From contig NC_015160.1 in the NCBI RefSeq assembly GCF_000190535.1, positions 1,984,001 to 2,048,000 on the forward strand: a stretch of 64,000 nucleotides of DNA. Reading direction: 5' to 3'. This DNA comes from Odoribacter splanchnicus DSM 20712 (lineage in GTDB: Bacteria; Bacteroidota; Bacteroidia; Bacteroidales; Marinifilaceae). The notes under the pieces were generated by a model. That model was not told the DNA's origin. It searched no databases and saw only the letters and a program-made list of their open reading frames with translations. The position numbers and the translations under genes were made by a program. Below, piece by piece: positions 9,439 to 18,569 of the stretch (position 1 is its first letter; every line of letters starts with the position of its first letter).

Positions 9439-11634
9439 ATGAATAATACAATGGGATTGCAGATTAATTTACACGCAAAATTAAAAGAGTATTTTGGCTT
9501 CGATCATTTCAAAGGAAATCAGGAAGCCATCATTAAGAACGTGCTGGCAGGAAATAACACTTTTGTATTGATGCCTACAGGAGGTGGTAAATCGTTGTGT
9601 TATCAATTACCGGCATTGCTTCTCGAGGGCACCGCGATTATTATTTCTCCGCTGATTGCTCTGATGAAAAATCAGGTGGATGCCATGCGTTCATTTTCAG
9701 CCGCTGAAGGAGTTGCGCATTTTCTCAACTCTTCGTTGACCAAAAATGAGATTTTAAATGTGAAAGAAGACATTTTGAGCGGTAAAACGAAAATGCTCTA
9801 TGTTGCTCCCGAATCCTTGACCAAGGAAAGTAATGTTGAATTTCTAAAGAAGATCAAGATTTCTTTCTTTGCTGTGGATGAGGCACATTGTATCTCGGAA
9901 TGGGGCCACGATTTCCGGACAGAATACCGGAAAATCCGTCCGATCGTCGAAGAAATCGGTAAAGCGCCGATCATTGCATTGACTGCGACAGCGACACCCA
10001 AAGTGCAGAACGACATCCAGAAGAACCTGGATATGATGGATGCCCAGGTTTTTAAATCTTCTTTCAACCGACCGAACCTATACTACGAAGTACGTCCTAA
10101 ACAAGGAGATGTCACGAAAGACATTATTAAGTTTATTAAAAACCATGAAGGGAAATCCGGTATCATCTACTGTCTGAGCCGGAAGAAAGTGGAAGAACTG
10201 GCGGAAGTGCTTAGTATCAACGGTATCAAAGCAGCTCCTTATCATGCGGGAATGGATGCCAGTACCCGAAGTACCAACCAGGACCGCTTCCTGATGGAAG
10301 AGGTGGACGTTATTGTAGCGACCATCGCTTTCGGTATGGGGATCGACAAACCAGACGTACGCTTTGTCATCCATTACGACATTCCTAAAAGTCTCGAAGG
10401 GTATTATCAGGAGACAGGACGGGCAGGACGGGATGGTGGCGAAGGAATCTGTCTGACTTATTATAGTTTTAAAGACATCCAAAAGCTCGAAAAGTTTATG
10501 CAGGGGAAACCCATTGCCGAACAGGAAATCGGTAAACAATTGCTGATGGAAACAGTCGCTTATGCCGAGACTTCTTTATGCCGGCGTAAAGTACTGCTCC
10601 ATTATTTCGGAGAAACCTATGAAGAAGACAACTGCGGCTGTTGTGACAACTGCCTCTATCCGAAGAAAGAGTTCGAAGGCGAAGATTATATGGTCGATGC
10701 CCTGCAACTGGTCAGCGATGTTAAAGAAAAATTCAAAATCGAACATTTGGTTAATATCCTCATCGGTGAAGCCGATTCTGCCATCAAATCGTATAAGCAT
10801 GATAAACTGGAATTATTCGGTGCCGGTTCGGAAAAAAGCCGGCAATTCTGGACGATGGTATACCGGAGGGCTTTAGTCAGTTCATTTATCGAAAAAGATA
10901 TAGAACAATACGGAGTAATCAAACTAACGGATGAAGGCCAAAAATTTTTGGATAACCCTAAAAGTTTTATGCTGATGGAAGATCACAATTTCGACGAGAA
11001 CGAAGAAGAAGAAAAGATACAGGAGAAAGGTGGTGTATCTGCGTTGGACAGCACTTTATTCGCTATCCTGAAAGATTTACGGAAGAAAATAGCCAAGACC
11101 AATAACTTGCCTCCTTACGTCATTTTCCAGGACCCGTCACTGGAAGATATGTGTACCAATTATCCGATCACACTCGAAGAATTGGCCAACATCCAGGGCG
11201 TAGGTGCCGGGAAAGCACAGAAATACGGCAAAGAATTCGTCGAAGTCATCAAACAATACGTTGAAGACAACGAGATCGAACGGGCACAGGATATGGTCGT
11301 GAAAACAGTAGCCAATAAATCCAAATTCAAAGTATACATCATCCAGAATATCGACCGCCAGATCGATCTGGAAGATATCGCTTCGGCTTTGGGGCTCAAC
11401 TTCGACGAACTGATCAAGGAGATGGAAGCGATCGTCTTTTCCGGAACGAAATTAAACATCGATTATTATATCAATAAGATCCTCGACGAAGAGCAACAGC
11501 AGGAAATCATGGATTATTTTATGGAGGCGAGTTCCGACAATATTTCCGAAGCTTTCGACGAATTCGAAGGGGATTATGCAGAAGAAGATCTTCGGCTGAT
11601 GCGGCTGAAGTTACATTCCAAACACGGAAACTGA
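9439..11634 (+). CDS. recQ: ATP-dependent DNA helicase RecQ
   Basis: A 731-residue 3'-5' helicase. Motif I is MPTGGGKS (45-52), the DEAH box is at 147-150, and motif VI is YQETGRAGRDG. The zinc-binding cysteines lie in CRRKVLLHYFGE ... CGCCDNC, followed by a winged RQC region and an HRDC segment (LAILKDLRKKIAKTNNLPPY ... VGAGKAQKYG). It is longer than E. coli RecQ (about 610) because of an extra C-terminal part after HRDC, which is common in Bacteroidetes RecQ. It works in recombination and fork repair. The first Met or the Met four residues later (MGLQIN) could be the start. Confidence 0.96.
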   Translation: MNNTMGLQINLHAKLKEYFGFDHFKGNQEAIIKNVLAGNNTFVLMPTGGGKSLCYQLPALLLEGTAIIISPLIALMKNQVDAMRSFSAAEGVAHFLNSSLTKNEILNVKEDILSGKTKMLYVAPESLTKESNVEFLKKIKISFFAVDEAHCISEWGHDFRTEYRKIRPIVEEIGKAPIIALTATATPKVQNDIQKNLDMMDAQVFKSSFNRPNLYYEVRPKQGDVTKDIIKFIKNHEGKSGIIYCLSRKKVEELAEVLSINGIKAAPYHAGMDASTRSTNQDRFLMEEVDVIVATIAFGMGIDKPDVRFVIHYDIPKSLEGYYQETGRAGRDGGEGICLTYYSFKDIQKLEKFMQGKPIAEQEIGKQLLMETVAYAETSLCRRKVLLHYFGETYEEDNCGCCDNCLYPKKEFEGEDYMVDALQLVSDVKEKFKIEHLVNILIGEADSAIKSYKHDKLELFGAGSEKSRQFWTMVYRRALVSSFIEKDIEQYGVIKLTDEGQKFLDNPKSFMLMEDHNFDENEEEEKIQEKGGVSALDSTLFAILKDLRKKIAKTNNLPPYVIFQDPSLEDMCTNYPITLEELANIQGVGAGKAQKYGKEFVEVIKQYVEDNEIERAQDMVVKTVANKSKFKVYIIQNIDRQIDLEDIASALGLNFDELIKEMEAIVFSGTKLNIDYYINKILDEEQQQEIMDYFMEASSDNISEAFDEFEGDYAEEDLRLMRLKLHSKHGN

Positions 11635-11796
11635 CAATGGAAAAAGTTGCGGGAAATATTGGGGGTAAGTCGAAATGATCGATACCCCCTCTTTTTTCGT
11701 CAACTATAAGGGGTATGTCACTGTGTCACAAACACTCTCCAACTGCCGTCCTTTTCACCTCGCTCAACGTATTTCTTCTGATCATTATATATTTCA

Positions 11797-11973
11797 ATGG
11801 CTTTGAATATCGATCTGTTCAAATATTATTCGGAAGCCTTAGAAAAAAACAATGAGATGATCCGGCTTCATAAAGCCAAAGATGAGCAGAAAATAGTAAG
11901 AAAAAGAAAAATTTTTTTAGAAGTAGAAGTCAGCGAAGATGAGTATCAGGCTTTTATGAAGCAAACGAAATAA
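11797..11973 (+). CDS. Small hypothetical protein, 58 residues
   Basis: An open frame of 58 codons starts at ATG 11797 and ends at TAA 11971-11973. The protein begins MALNIDLFKYYSEALEKNNE and is rich in Lys and Glu, with a long amphipathic helix and a C-terminal segment VEVSEDEYQAFMKQTK. Codon use looks like the neighbours and the frame occupies most of the 378-base gap after recQ. I do not recognise the family. A short DNA-binding or antitoxin-like role is possible, but nothing shows it. Confidence 0.5.
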   Translation: MALNIDLFKYYSEALEKNNEMIRLHKAKDEQKIVRKRKIFLEVEVSEDEYQAFMKQTK

Positions 11974-12012
11974 TCCGTCTTATTTACCTCATACTCATCT
12001 TCCTCTAGTTTT

Positions 12013-13191
12013 TCAATTCATTTTATCTACAGAACGGACAAATTCGATATCCTCCCGGAACAATTTCCGGTAAGTGATATGGGTGCGCCAGGCTTTCGCT
12101 CCGATGTAATCCATCAGATGTATCATTGGAGGATTAAAATCGCCCACCCAATTCAATTCCAGATATTTATATTCCCTGTTCGCTTCGATAATGCGCTCAG
12201 TAAAGCGTTTGATCATGGCCGCTTCCACTCCTTTCCCCTGAAACTCGGGTACCACTCCGAACAACTGTCCCAAAGCCACATCGATTTTCCGGAAATGACG
12301 GTAATACATCAGTTTCAAACCACCCCACAAATTCATTTTTCCATTTAAATGTCTCACTACCTGATTGATTTCCGGGAACATCAGGAAAAAACCGATCGGT
12401 TGCTCTTTATAAAAAGCAAAATAAATCAAATCCTTATCGATAATCGGTTGTAAACTTTTATAAATCGCTTCTACCTGCTCCCGGGTAATCCCGTCTACTC
12501 CGTGTACTTCCAGATTCCAGGCTTTATTATAGACCTCCAATAAGGCTTCTATGGCTTTCTGCTTCCCGATATCCCCATAGGTCTGGACCGTATAATCGGG
12601 ATTTTTCAATATCCGGTCGGCTTTCCAAACGACAATTTTAGAAAGGCTGTCCATAACAAGACGGGTGCGGAATGTAAACTGTTTGAAAAAATCCCGGAAA
12701 CCGTAGTTTTCAAAAAAAGAAACATAATAAGGCTGGGTATAAGGCATCGCATAAACAGGCGACTGATCGAATCCATCGACCAACAACCCCCACCACTCAA
12801 TCCGTTCCCCGAAATTTACCGGCCCTTCCATGGCCTCCATACCTTTTCCTTCGAGCCACTCCCTGCATTTATCGAACAAACAAAAAGCGGCCTGCCGGTC
12901 GTCGATACATTCAAAAAATCCCATTTGCCCGACACTATATTTGTCCAGATGACAGGTTTTCCGATTGATAAAAGCAGCTACTCTCCCTACACATTGCCCT
13001 GCCTCGTCCTTCAAAATCCAGCGGATACATTCGCCATTTTGGAAACAAGGATTTTTCGCAGGATCGAATACATTCCGGATATCATTATCCAAAGGACGTA
13101 TCCACCAGGGATTTCCTTTATATAGTCTTACCGGTAATTCCAGAAAGTCCGTTTCATGTTGTCGGGTAGTTACTTCAATTAAAGTATACAT
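12013..13191 (-). CDS. GNAT-family N-acetyltransferase-like protein
   Basis: A 392-residue cytoplasmic protein. The C-terminal half carries the acetyl-CoA loop V-P-E-F-Q-G-K-G-V-E (motif A of GNAT enzymes), followed by AAMIKRFTERIIEANREYKY and LELNWVGDFNPPMIHLMDYI, all typical of the fold. The N-terminal half (PVRLYKGNPWWIRPLDNDIR ... GRVAAFINRK) looks like a second, degenerate GNAT domain. The substrate is unknown. It is the gene after the nucleoside-recognition protein on the same strand, 10 bases away, so the two may be co-transcribed. Confidence 0.75.
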   Translation of the reverse strand: MYTLIEVTTRQHETDFLELPVRLYKGNPWWIRPLDNDIRNVFDPAKNPCFQNGECIRWILKDEAGQCVGRVAAFINRKTCHLDKYSVGQMGFFECIDDRQAAFCLFDKCREWLEGKGMEAMEGPVNFGERIEWWGLLVDGFDQSPVYAMPYTQPYYVSFFENYGFRDFFKQFTFRTRLVMDSLSKIVVWKADRILKNPDYTVQTYGDIGKQKAIEALLEVYNKAWNLEVHGVDGITREQVEAIYKSLQPIIDKDLIYFAFYKEQPIGFFLMFPEINQVVRHLNGKMNLWGGLKLMYYRHFRKIDVALGQLFGVVPEFQGKGVEAAMIKRFTERIIEANREYKYLELNWVGDFNPPMIHLMDYIGAKAWRTHITYRKLFREDIEFVRSVDKMN

Positions 13192-13201
13192 AACAAAAAA
13201 A

Positions 13202-14143
13202 TTAAATTTTTTGACTTAAGGCCATTGCTTGAGCCGGAAAGATAAAATCGGCCAATCGCTTGAGCCAAACGACAATAAAAGCCAATAATATTCGCGGGAC
13301 GATCAGCCATACGACAGGTAACCCCAATACGGCAAACAACAAAGGATCTTCCAACTGCGAATGCGATATCGCCAGATGATAATTCAACAAATCCGCTTCG
13401 GTCCCGGTTAGTTTACCTTGCCGGGCATAATCCATCAATACAGCGGAACCGTAAGCCAACCCCAGCGTATTGCCCACCACCCATAAAAAAGCCACCTGTC
13501 GGGGTAAACCCAACAATTGCATACCCGGACCTAAAAGCGAAGAGATCCATTTCAATACCCCGAATTCTTCCAACAGACGTTGCAGGATCATCAATCCGGT
13601 AATCAGGGCCACGACTTTCAGGGACAACCACAGACTGGTTTGCAGCCAATTGAACAAAGTATCGCGGAATCCCAAGTCGACAGAAGGCTGCGCTATCATC
13701 CGCCCTGCAAACTCCGGCAAGATCAGATTTAAAACGGCAGCAGCGATAAAACTACAGGTAAAACGGAGTAAGACCATCTTCCAACCCGCAGAACCGGTTT
13801 TCTTCTGTACCAAAGTTTCCACCGGATAATTATGGGAAATCAGGCACATCATAGCCAACAAAATCCCTTCTCTCACCGTGAAATCCATATTCGACAGCAA
13901 AGCGATCACCGTATAGATATTGGTAAAAATACCGGTCACAAAGACCAAAGCCGCATCACCGGGCAAACCGATCCTGGTGAACAAAGGAGCTACCACAGCA
14001 GAAACAGCCGGCAACACCTGAAAGTAGGTAAGCAACATCACCACGAAAGAAACCGGAAGCATAATCTTCAAAAACCAGCAAGAGGTTTTCAATGCCACCG
14101 GCCAGACTTTCCTGATACAACCGATTATCCTTTCTTTCACCAT
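13202..14143 (-). CDS. Nucleoside-recognition (Gate) domain membrane protein
   Basis: A 313-residue inner-membrane protein with about seven hydrophobic segments (for example WFLKIMLPVSFVVMLLTYFQ, LVFVTGIFTNIYTVIALLSN, VAFLWVVGNTLGLAYGSAVL). The repeated Gate pattern, as in spore maturation proteins A and B and concentrative transporters, is visible twice. The solute is unknown. It lies between gpsA and the GNAT gene on the same strand. Start MVKERIIGC is supported by a positively charged N-terminus before the first membrane segment. Confidence 0.75.
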   Translation of the reverse strand: MVKERIIGCIRKVWPVALKTSCWFLKIMLPVSFVVMLLTYFQVLPAVSAVVAPLFTRIGLPGDAALVFVTGIFTNIYTVIALLSNMDFTVREGILLAMMCLISHNYPVETLVQKKTGSAGWKMVLLRFTCSFIAAAVLNLILPEFAGRMIAQPSVDLGFRDTLFNWLQTSLWLSLKVVALITGLMILQRLLEEFGVLKWISSLLGPGMQLLGLPRQVAFLWVVGNTLGLAYGSAVLMDYARQGKLTGTEADLLNYHLAISHSQLEDPLLFAVLGLPVVWLIVPRILLAFIVVWLKRLADFIFPAQAMALSQKI

Positions 14144-14190
14144 ATCCTATTTTCTCTTTTTTCCTCTTCCCCCTTCTCTCTCTCAGCCTA

Positions 14191-14316
14191 TAGCTTTTAG
14201 CATTTAGCTTTTAGCTTTTAGCATTTAGCATTTAGCTTTTAGCATTTAGCTTTTAGCTTTTAGCATTTAGCTTTTAGCATTTAGCTTTTAGCTTTTAGCA
14301 TTTAGCTTTTAGCATT
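14191..14316. repeat. Heptamer tandem array (TAGCTTT/TAGCATT), 18 units
   Basis: Eighteen perfect 7-base units fill the gap between the nucleoside-recognition gene and the gpsA stop. Each unit is TAGCTTT (A) or TAGCATT (B), in the order ABAABB ABAABABAABAB, so a 35-base block ABAAB appears three times. It is not coding. The array may vary in copy number between strains. Confidence 0.9.
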
Positions 14317-14323
14317 TTACTTT

Positions 14324-15325
14324 TTACCTCAACTGCTCGGTCAGCAACCGGATCTCCAATGCCGGGCTAATCCGTTCGTACAGAATATTATAAACGGCAT
14401 TCGTTATCGGCATATGCACATTATACTGGTCGTTGATTTCTTTAATTCCTTTCACGCCGAAATATCCTTCGGCAATCATCAGCATTTCCATTTGTGCCGA
14501 TTTCACCGAATATCCTTTACCGATCATCGTCCCGAAAGTCCGGTTCCGGCTAAACTGTGAATAAGCGGTTACCAGCAAATCCCCCAGATAGGCCGAGCTC
14601 TTGATATCCCTTTCTATCGGATGAACGGCAGCCACAAAACGCTCCATCTCCTGAATGGCATTGGATACCAAAACGGCCTGAAAATTATCTCCATATCGCA
14701 ATCCATGACATATTCCCGCTGCAATAGCGATAATATTCTTCATAACAGCCGCATACTCCGTACCATAGATATCGTCCGAAATCGTCGTCTTCACATAATG
14801 GCAGTTGAACAATTGTGACACCAACCGGGCCACCCGGGTATCGTCACAGGCAAAGGTCAGGTAAGACAGGCGTTCCAAAGCAATCTCTTCTGCATGACAA
14901 GGCCCTGAAATCACCACGATCTGCTCCAAAGGTACTTCATACTGCTGGTGGAAGAACTCACCGATAATCAGATTATCATCCGGGATCATTCCTTTAATCG
15001 CCGACACCACAATCTTGTCTTTCAACGGACGGGTGGCTTTTGCCACCACATTTTTAAGAAAAGCACTCGGTATAGCAAAAATGATGATATCCGAACGGGC
15101 AATCAGTTTGTCCAGATTATCCGTAAAAGAAATCCGCGACAGATCGAAATCGACCGAACAAAGATAGCGAGGGTTATGGTTCAACTCTTTAAAAGCGTTG
15201 ATGGTCTCGATATTACGCATAAACCAATTGATATGCTCATTCGTTTCCAGCAGAATCTTAGCAATAGCCGTAGCCCAGCTTCCGCCGCCGACGATCGCAA
15301 TCCGTGGATTTTCAGGAATTTCCAT
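14324..15325 (-). CDS. gpsA: Glycerol-3-phosphate dehydrogenase, NAD(P)-dependent
   Basis: A 333-residue enzyme that reduces dihydroxyacetone phosphate to sn-glycerol-3-phosphate for phospholipid synthesis. The dinucleotide-binding loop is IAIVGGGSWATAIAKILLE at the N-terminus. The catalytic region includes VSAIKGMIPDD, the segment VVISGPCHAEEIA, and the Lys in YAAVMKNIIAIAAGICHGL. Length is normal for GpsA. It follows lysS by 16 bases on the same strand, so the lysS promoter probably serves both. Confidence 0.96.
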   Translation of the reverse strand: MEIPENPRIAIVGGGSWATAIAKILLETNEHINWFMRNIETINAFKELNHNPRYLCSVDFDLSRISFTDNLDKLIARSDIIIFAIPSAFLKNVVAKATRPLKDKIVVSAIKGMIPDDNLIIGEFFHQQYEVPLEQIVVISGPCHAEEIALERLSYLTFACDDTRVARLVSQLFNCHYVKTTISDDIYGTEYAAVMKNIIAIAAGICHGLRYGDNFQAVLVSNAIQEMERFVAAVHPIERDIKSSAYLGDLLVTAYSQFSRNRTFGTMIGKGYSVKSAQMEMLMIAEGYFGVKGIKEINDQYNVHMPITNAVYNILYERISPALEIRLLTEQLR

Positions 15326-15341
15326 GCCGATAAAATTTAGT

Positions 15342-17063
15342 TTAAGCCAACCATTTTTTCACTTCTTCGGGAGTCAACCCTGACAATCCCAACTTTTCTT
15401 TTTTGTTGATTCCGCAAAGCTCCTGATGCAATTTATTCGTATTCCCGACTGCTTTCAAAGCTTCCACCGTCTGATATCCGGCTTTCTTCACCACTGCGAT
15501 CCATTCTTTCGGAATCCCCAGCGCCTCGTATTTCTCATCGCCGTCTACGGTAACTTTCTTTTCGGGCTTCATCTGGGGAAAGAACAACACATCCTGAATC
15601 GACGCGCTATTGGTCAGGAACATACAAAGCCGGTCGATACCGATACCCATACCGGAAGTCGGCGGCATGCCGTATTCCAGTGCGCGTACAAAATCATAGT
15701 CGATATACATAGCTTCGTCATCTCCTCTTTCCTGCAATTTCAGCTGATCCTGAAAACGTTCCAGCTGATCGATCGGGTCGTTCAGCTCGGAATAGGCATT
15801 AGCCACTTCCTTACCGTTTACAAACAGCTCGAAACGTTCGGTCAGTTCCGGATTTTCGCGATGTTTCTTCGTCAACGGCGACATCTCTTTGGGATAATCG
15901 TAAATAAAAGTGGGCTGGATATAATGTCCTTCACACTTTTCACCGAAGATCTCATCGATCAGTTTACCCTTACCCATGGTCTTATCCACGGGGATCTCCA
16001 TTTTTACACAAGCCTCGTACAACTCTTCTTCCGACATTTTCTCGATGTCGTACCCGGTATATTCTTTAATGGCATCGGCCATACGTACCCGCCGGAAAGG
16101 ACGTTTAAAGTCGATTTCATTTTCGCCTATCACCGCTTTCGTAGTCCCGTTGATCGCCAGCGCAGCCGTTTCGATCATCTCTTCCGTGAAGTTCATCATC
16201 CACAGATAATCTTTATAAGCCACATAAATTTCCATACAGGTAAATTCCGGATTATGTGTCCGGTCCATTCCCTCATTCCGGAAATTCCGGGAAAATTCGT
16301 ACACCCCTTCAAAACCGCCGACAATCAGCCGTTTCAGGTATAATTCGTTGGCAATACGCAAATACAAAGGGATATCCAATGCATTATGATGAGTGATAAA
16401 CGGACGTGCAGACGCTCCTCCGGGAATGGCTTGCAACACAGGGGTTTCCACCTCCAGATACCCTTTGGAATTGAAGAAATTCCGGATAGCGTTGATCATC
16501 CTGGTACGTTTCACAAAGACTTCCTTGACCTGAGGATTCACGATCAGGTCGAGATAACGCTGGCGGTAACGCTGTTCGGGATCGGTAAAGGCATCGAACA
16601 CCTTGCCTTCCTTCTCTTTCACAATCGGCAGCGGCCGCAACGATTTCGACAACATGGTCAATTCTTTGGCGTGTACGGAAATCTCACCTGTCTGTGTGCG
16701 GAACACAAATCCCTTCACTCCGACAATGTCACCGATATCCATCAATTTCTTGAAAACCGTATTGTAAGCGGTCGATGCTTCATCTGTAGAAATATCGTCC
16801 CGGCTGACATACACCTGGATCCGGCCGGTAGCATCCTGTAATTCGAAAAATGAAGCTTTACCCATAATTCTCCGGCTCATCATCCGTCCGGCAATCACCA
16901 CATTCCGGGGCTCTGCTGTTTCGTCGAACCGCTCTTTTATTTCTGCCGCATGGGCATTCACTTGAAACTCCGGTGCCGGATAGGCTTCTATCCCCAGTTT
17001 AGCCAATTCATTCAATGAATTTCTTCGGATAATCTCTTGTTCACTTAATTCCGTAAAGCTCAT
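15342..17063 (-). CDS. lysS: Lysyl-tRNA synthetase, class II
   Basis: A 573-residue enzyme that charges tRNA-Lys. The N-terminal OB-fold anticodon domain ([20 protein letters not shown]) is followed by the class II catalytic core: motif 2 [20 protein letters not shown] and motif 3 [14 protein letters not shown]. After the core there is a C-terminal extension of about 65 residues ending in [14 protein letters not shown], longer than E. coli LysS; similar tails occur in Bacteroidetes enzymes. A well-formed promoter lies about 65 bases upstream. Confidence 0.97.
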   Translation of the reverse strand: MSFTELSEQEIIRRNSLNELAKLGIEAYPAPEFQVNAHAAEIKERFDETAEPRNVVIAGRMMSRRIMGKASFFELQDATGRIQVYVSRDDISTDEASTAYNTVFKKLMDIGDIVGVKGFVFRTQTGEISVHAKELTMLSKSLRPLPIVKEKEGKVFDAFTDPEQRYRQRYLDLIVNPQVKEVFVKRTRMINAIRNFFNSKGYLEVETPVLQAIPGGASARPFITHHNALDIPLYLRIANELYLKRLIVGGFEGVYEFSRNFRNEGMDRTHNPEFTCMEIYVAYKDYLWMMNFTEEMIETAALAINGTTKAVIGENEIDFKRPFRRVRMADAIKEYTGYDIEKMSEEELYEACVKMEIPVDKTMGKGKLIDEIFGEKCEGHYIQPTFIYDYPKEMSPLTKKHRENPELTERFELFVNGKEVANAYSELNDPIDQLERFQDQLKLQERGDDEAMYIDYDFVRALEYGMPPTSGMGIGIDRLCMFLTNSASIQDVLFFPQMKPEKKVTVDGDEKYEALGIPKEWIAVVKKAGYQTVEALKAVGNTNKLHQELCGINKKEKLGLSGLTPEEVKKWLA

Positions 17064-17126
17064 CTTTTATATTTTTAATTGTTTTACTTCCAACAAACTA
17101 TCATTCCAGAATTTTAATTAATTTTG

Positions 17127-17158
17127 CAAAGTTACTATTTTCCCGAAGTAAAAACAAA
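17127..17158 (-). promoter_or_regulatory. Promoter of lysS-gpsA (TTTG-N20-TAACTTTG)
   Basis: Read on the minus strand, the -33 TTTG is at 17155-17158 and the -7 TAACTTTG at 17127-17134, separated by 20 bases. This is an almost ideal Bacteroidetes sigma-ABfr promoter and lies upstream of the lysS ATG at 17063. Confidence 0.7.
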
Positions 17159-17166
17159 TCAAAATA

Positions 17167-17202
17167 AAACAGCCATTGTCGGGTTTTCAACAATGGCTGT
17201 TT
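17167..17202 (-). terminator. Intrinsic terminator after SusCD-TlpA operon
   Basis: A 13-bp perfect stem, AAACAGCCATTGT (17167-17179) with ACAATGGCTGTTT (17190-17202), and a 10-base loop. On the minus strand it follows the TlpA-like gene stop at 17220 and is followed by a T-rich run (GTTTTATTTT). Confidence 0.85.
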
Positions 17203-17219
17203 TTACAATCCTGATCGAC

Positions 17220-18554
17220 TTATTTTTTCAATATTTTATCGAGTAATTCCACCGCTTCCGGCTGAGAAGGACGCGGAGCATAAGCATCTATGATCTTGAA
17301 ATTTTCGTCTATCAATAAAAAACGGGGAATATATTTGATCTGCCACCCTTCATTCAGATTTTTTGTATCTGTACAATTGTATTCCGGTATCCCGGCTTCT
17401 TTGCCTTCGATAAATGAAAGCCAGGACTTTTTCTCTGTATCGGTAGAAACAGCCAGGAAAACGATATTATCGTTCCGGTATTTTTTCGCCAGCTCATGGA
17501 ATTTCGGGGATTCCTGAATACAAGGTCCGCACCAGGTTGCCCATAAATCCACATAAATCACCTTGCCTTTATAATCACTCAGACGAGCCGTTTTCCCATC
17601 CGGAGCAAGCAATTCCAGATCCACAGCCGGACTTCCTTTCAGTAATGCCCCGGCAGAATGAAGTTTTACTTCCAATACTTCCCGGATATCCGTATTTTTC
17701 AACTTTCCGGCATATTCCCGTACTTCCCCGACAAGTTCCGTATTTATTTCACTATCCAGCTTATAAGCGTACTGTGCAGCGGTAAAAAGTTCTTGAGTAC
17801 GTTCGGGAAATTGCAATTTTTCTTTTAGACCGGGAGTTTCCATGGCAGTGCCGATCACATCTCTGACAACAGCCACATCCAGATATTCCTCTCTATTTAC
17901 CCGGGGAACGACTTTCAGCAAGTCGGGAATAATCTGCTGCATAAATTTCTCACGCTCTTCCCGGCTTCTCACCGGCTGTAAAGCACAGTAAGAGGGATAA
18001 GCAGTATAACTATTTGCCATGTCGGCGACAATACGGGCTTTCTCCAACTCTTTGAACGCAGGAGTAGCCTCTTTTACCCGCTCCAGTTCAGCCATCCTCA
18101 ATTGAGCCAAAGAATCGACGGCAACTTTGATTTCCTCAAAGCTTCCTTTCCGGTTTCTTAGTTCTCCCAAAAAAGAACCTCCCTTAGGAAACAGACGTCC
18201 CTTCATATAGGTATTCATCTCCGCTCCCTTTCCCTTAAAGACAGCCTCCCGGTTGTCAGTCGTGATATATACCTCCATATCGTCTCCCGGACTCAGATAA
18301 AGGGTGTTGCGGCTGATCCGGTAAAAAGCCGGTTTGGAAAGCGGTAAAATCGTATCGAAATGGCCTTCCCGATCCGTACGGATCATAAAGCTCCCCTCAT
18401 CCCCTATCACACTGGTAGCCCCATCGTAAGACAGTTTCACCAGATCGGTTCCCATACCGACCAATTTCCCCTTCAGACGGACAGAATTTTGTGCCTGAAC
18501 CGACACGACCGCCATGATAAATAAAATCGGAAATAAAAATTTCATATCGACCAT
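17220..18554 (-). CDS. TlpA-like thioredoxin with DUF4369-like N-terminus
   Basis: A 444-residue exported protein (signal MKFLFPILFIMAVVSVQA, then Q). The first part (VRLKGKLVGMGTDLVKLSYD ... LPLSKPAFYRI) resembles the DUF4369-type beta domain found before thioredoxins in SusC/D loci. A helical middle follows. The C-terminal thioredoxin fold has WATWCGPC and a cis-Pro at KYIPRFLLID. It is the last gene of the operon with SusD and SusC, 15 bases after SusD, and is closed by a terminator. Such thioredoxins probably handle disulfides in imported peptides or surface proteins; the specific target is unknown. Confidence 0.88.
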   Translation of the reverse strand: MVDMKFLFPILFIMAVVSVQAQNSVRLKGKLVGMGTDLVKLSYDGATSVIGDEGSFMIRTDREGHFDTILPLSKPAFYRISRNTLYLSPGDDMEVYITTDNREAVFKGKGAEMNTYMKGRLFPKGGSFLGELRNRKGSFEEIKVAVDSLAQLRMAELERVKEATPAFKELEKARIVADMANSYTAYPSYCALQPVRSREEREKFMQQIIPDLLKVVPRVNREEYLDVAVVRDVIGTAMETPGLKEKLQFPERTQELFTAAQYAYKLDSEINTELVGEVREYAGKLKNTDIREVLEVKLHSAGALLKGSPAVDLELLAPDGKTARLSDYKGKVIYVDLWATWCGPCIQESPKFHELAKKYRNDNIVFLAVSTDTEKKSWLSFIEGKEAGIPEYNCTDTKNLNEGWQIKYIPRFLLIDENFKIIDAYAPRPSQPEAVELLDKILKK

Positions 18555-18569
18555 ATTAAATATTCGTAT

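Noticed and set aside
14191-14316. CRISPR array
   Set aside because: The units are seven bases long and contiguous without unique spacers; this is a simple tandem repeat.
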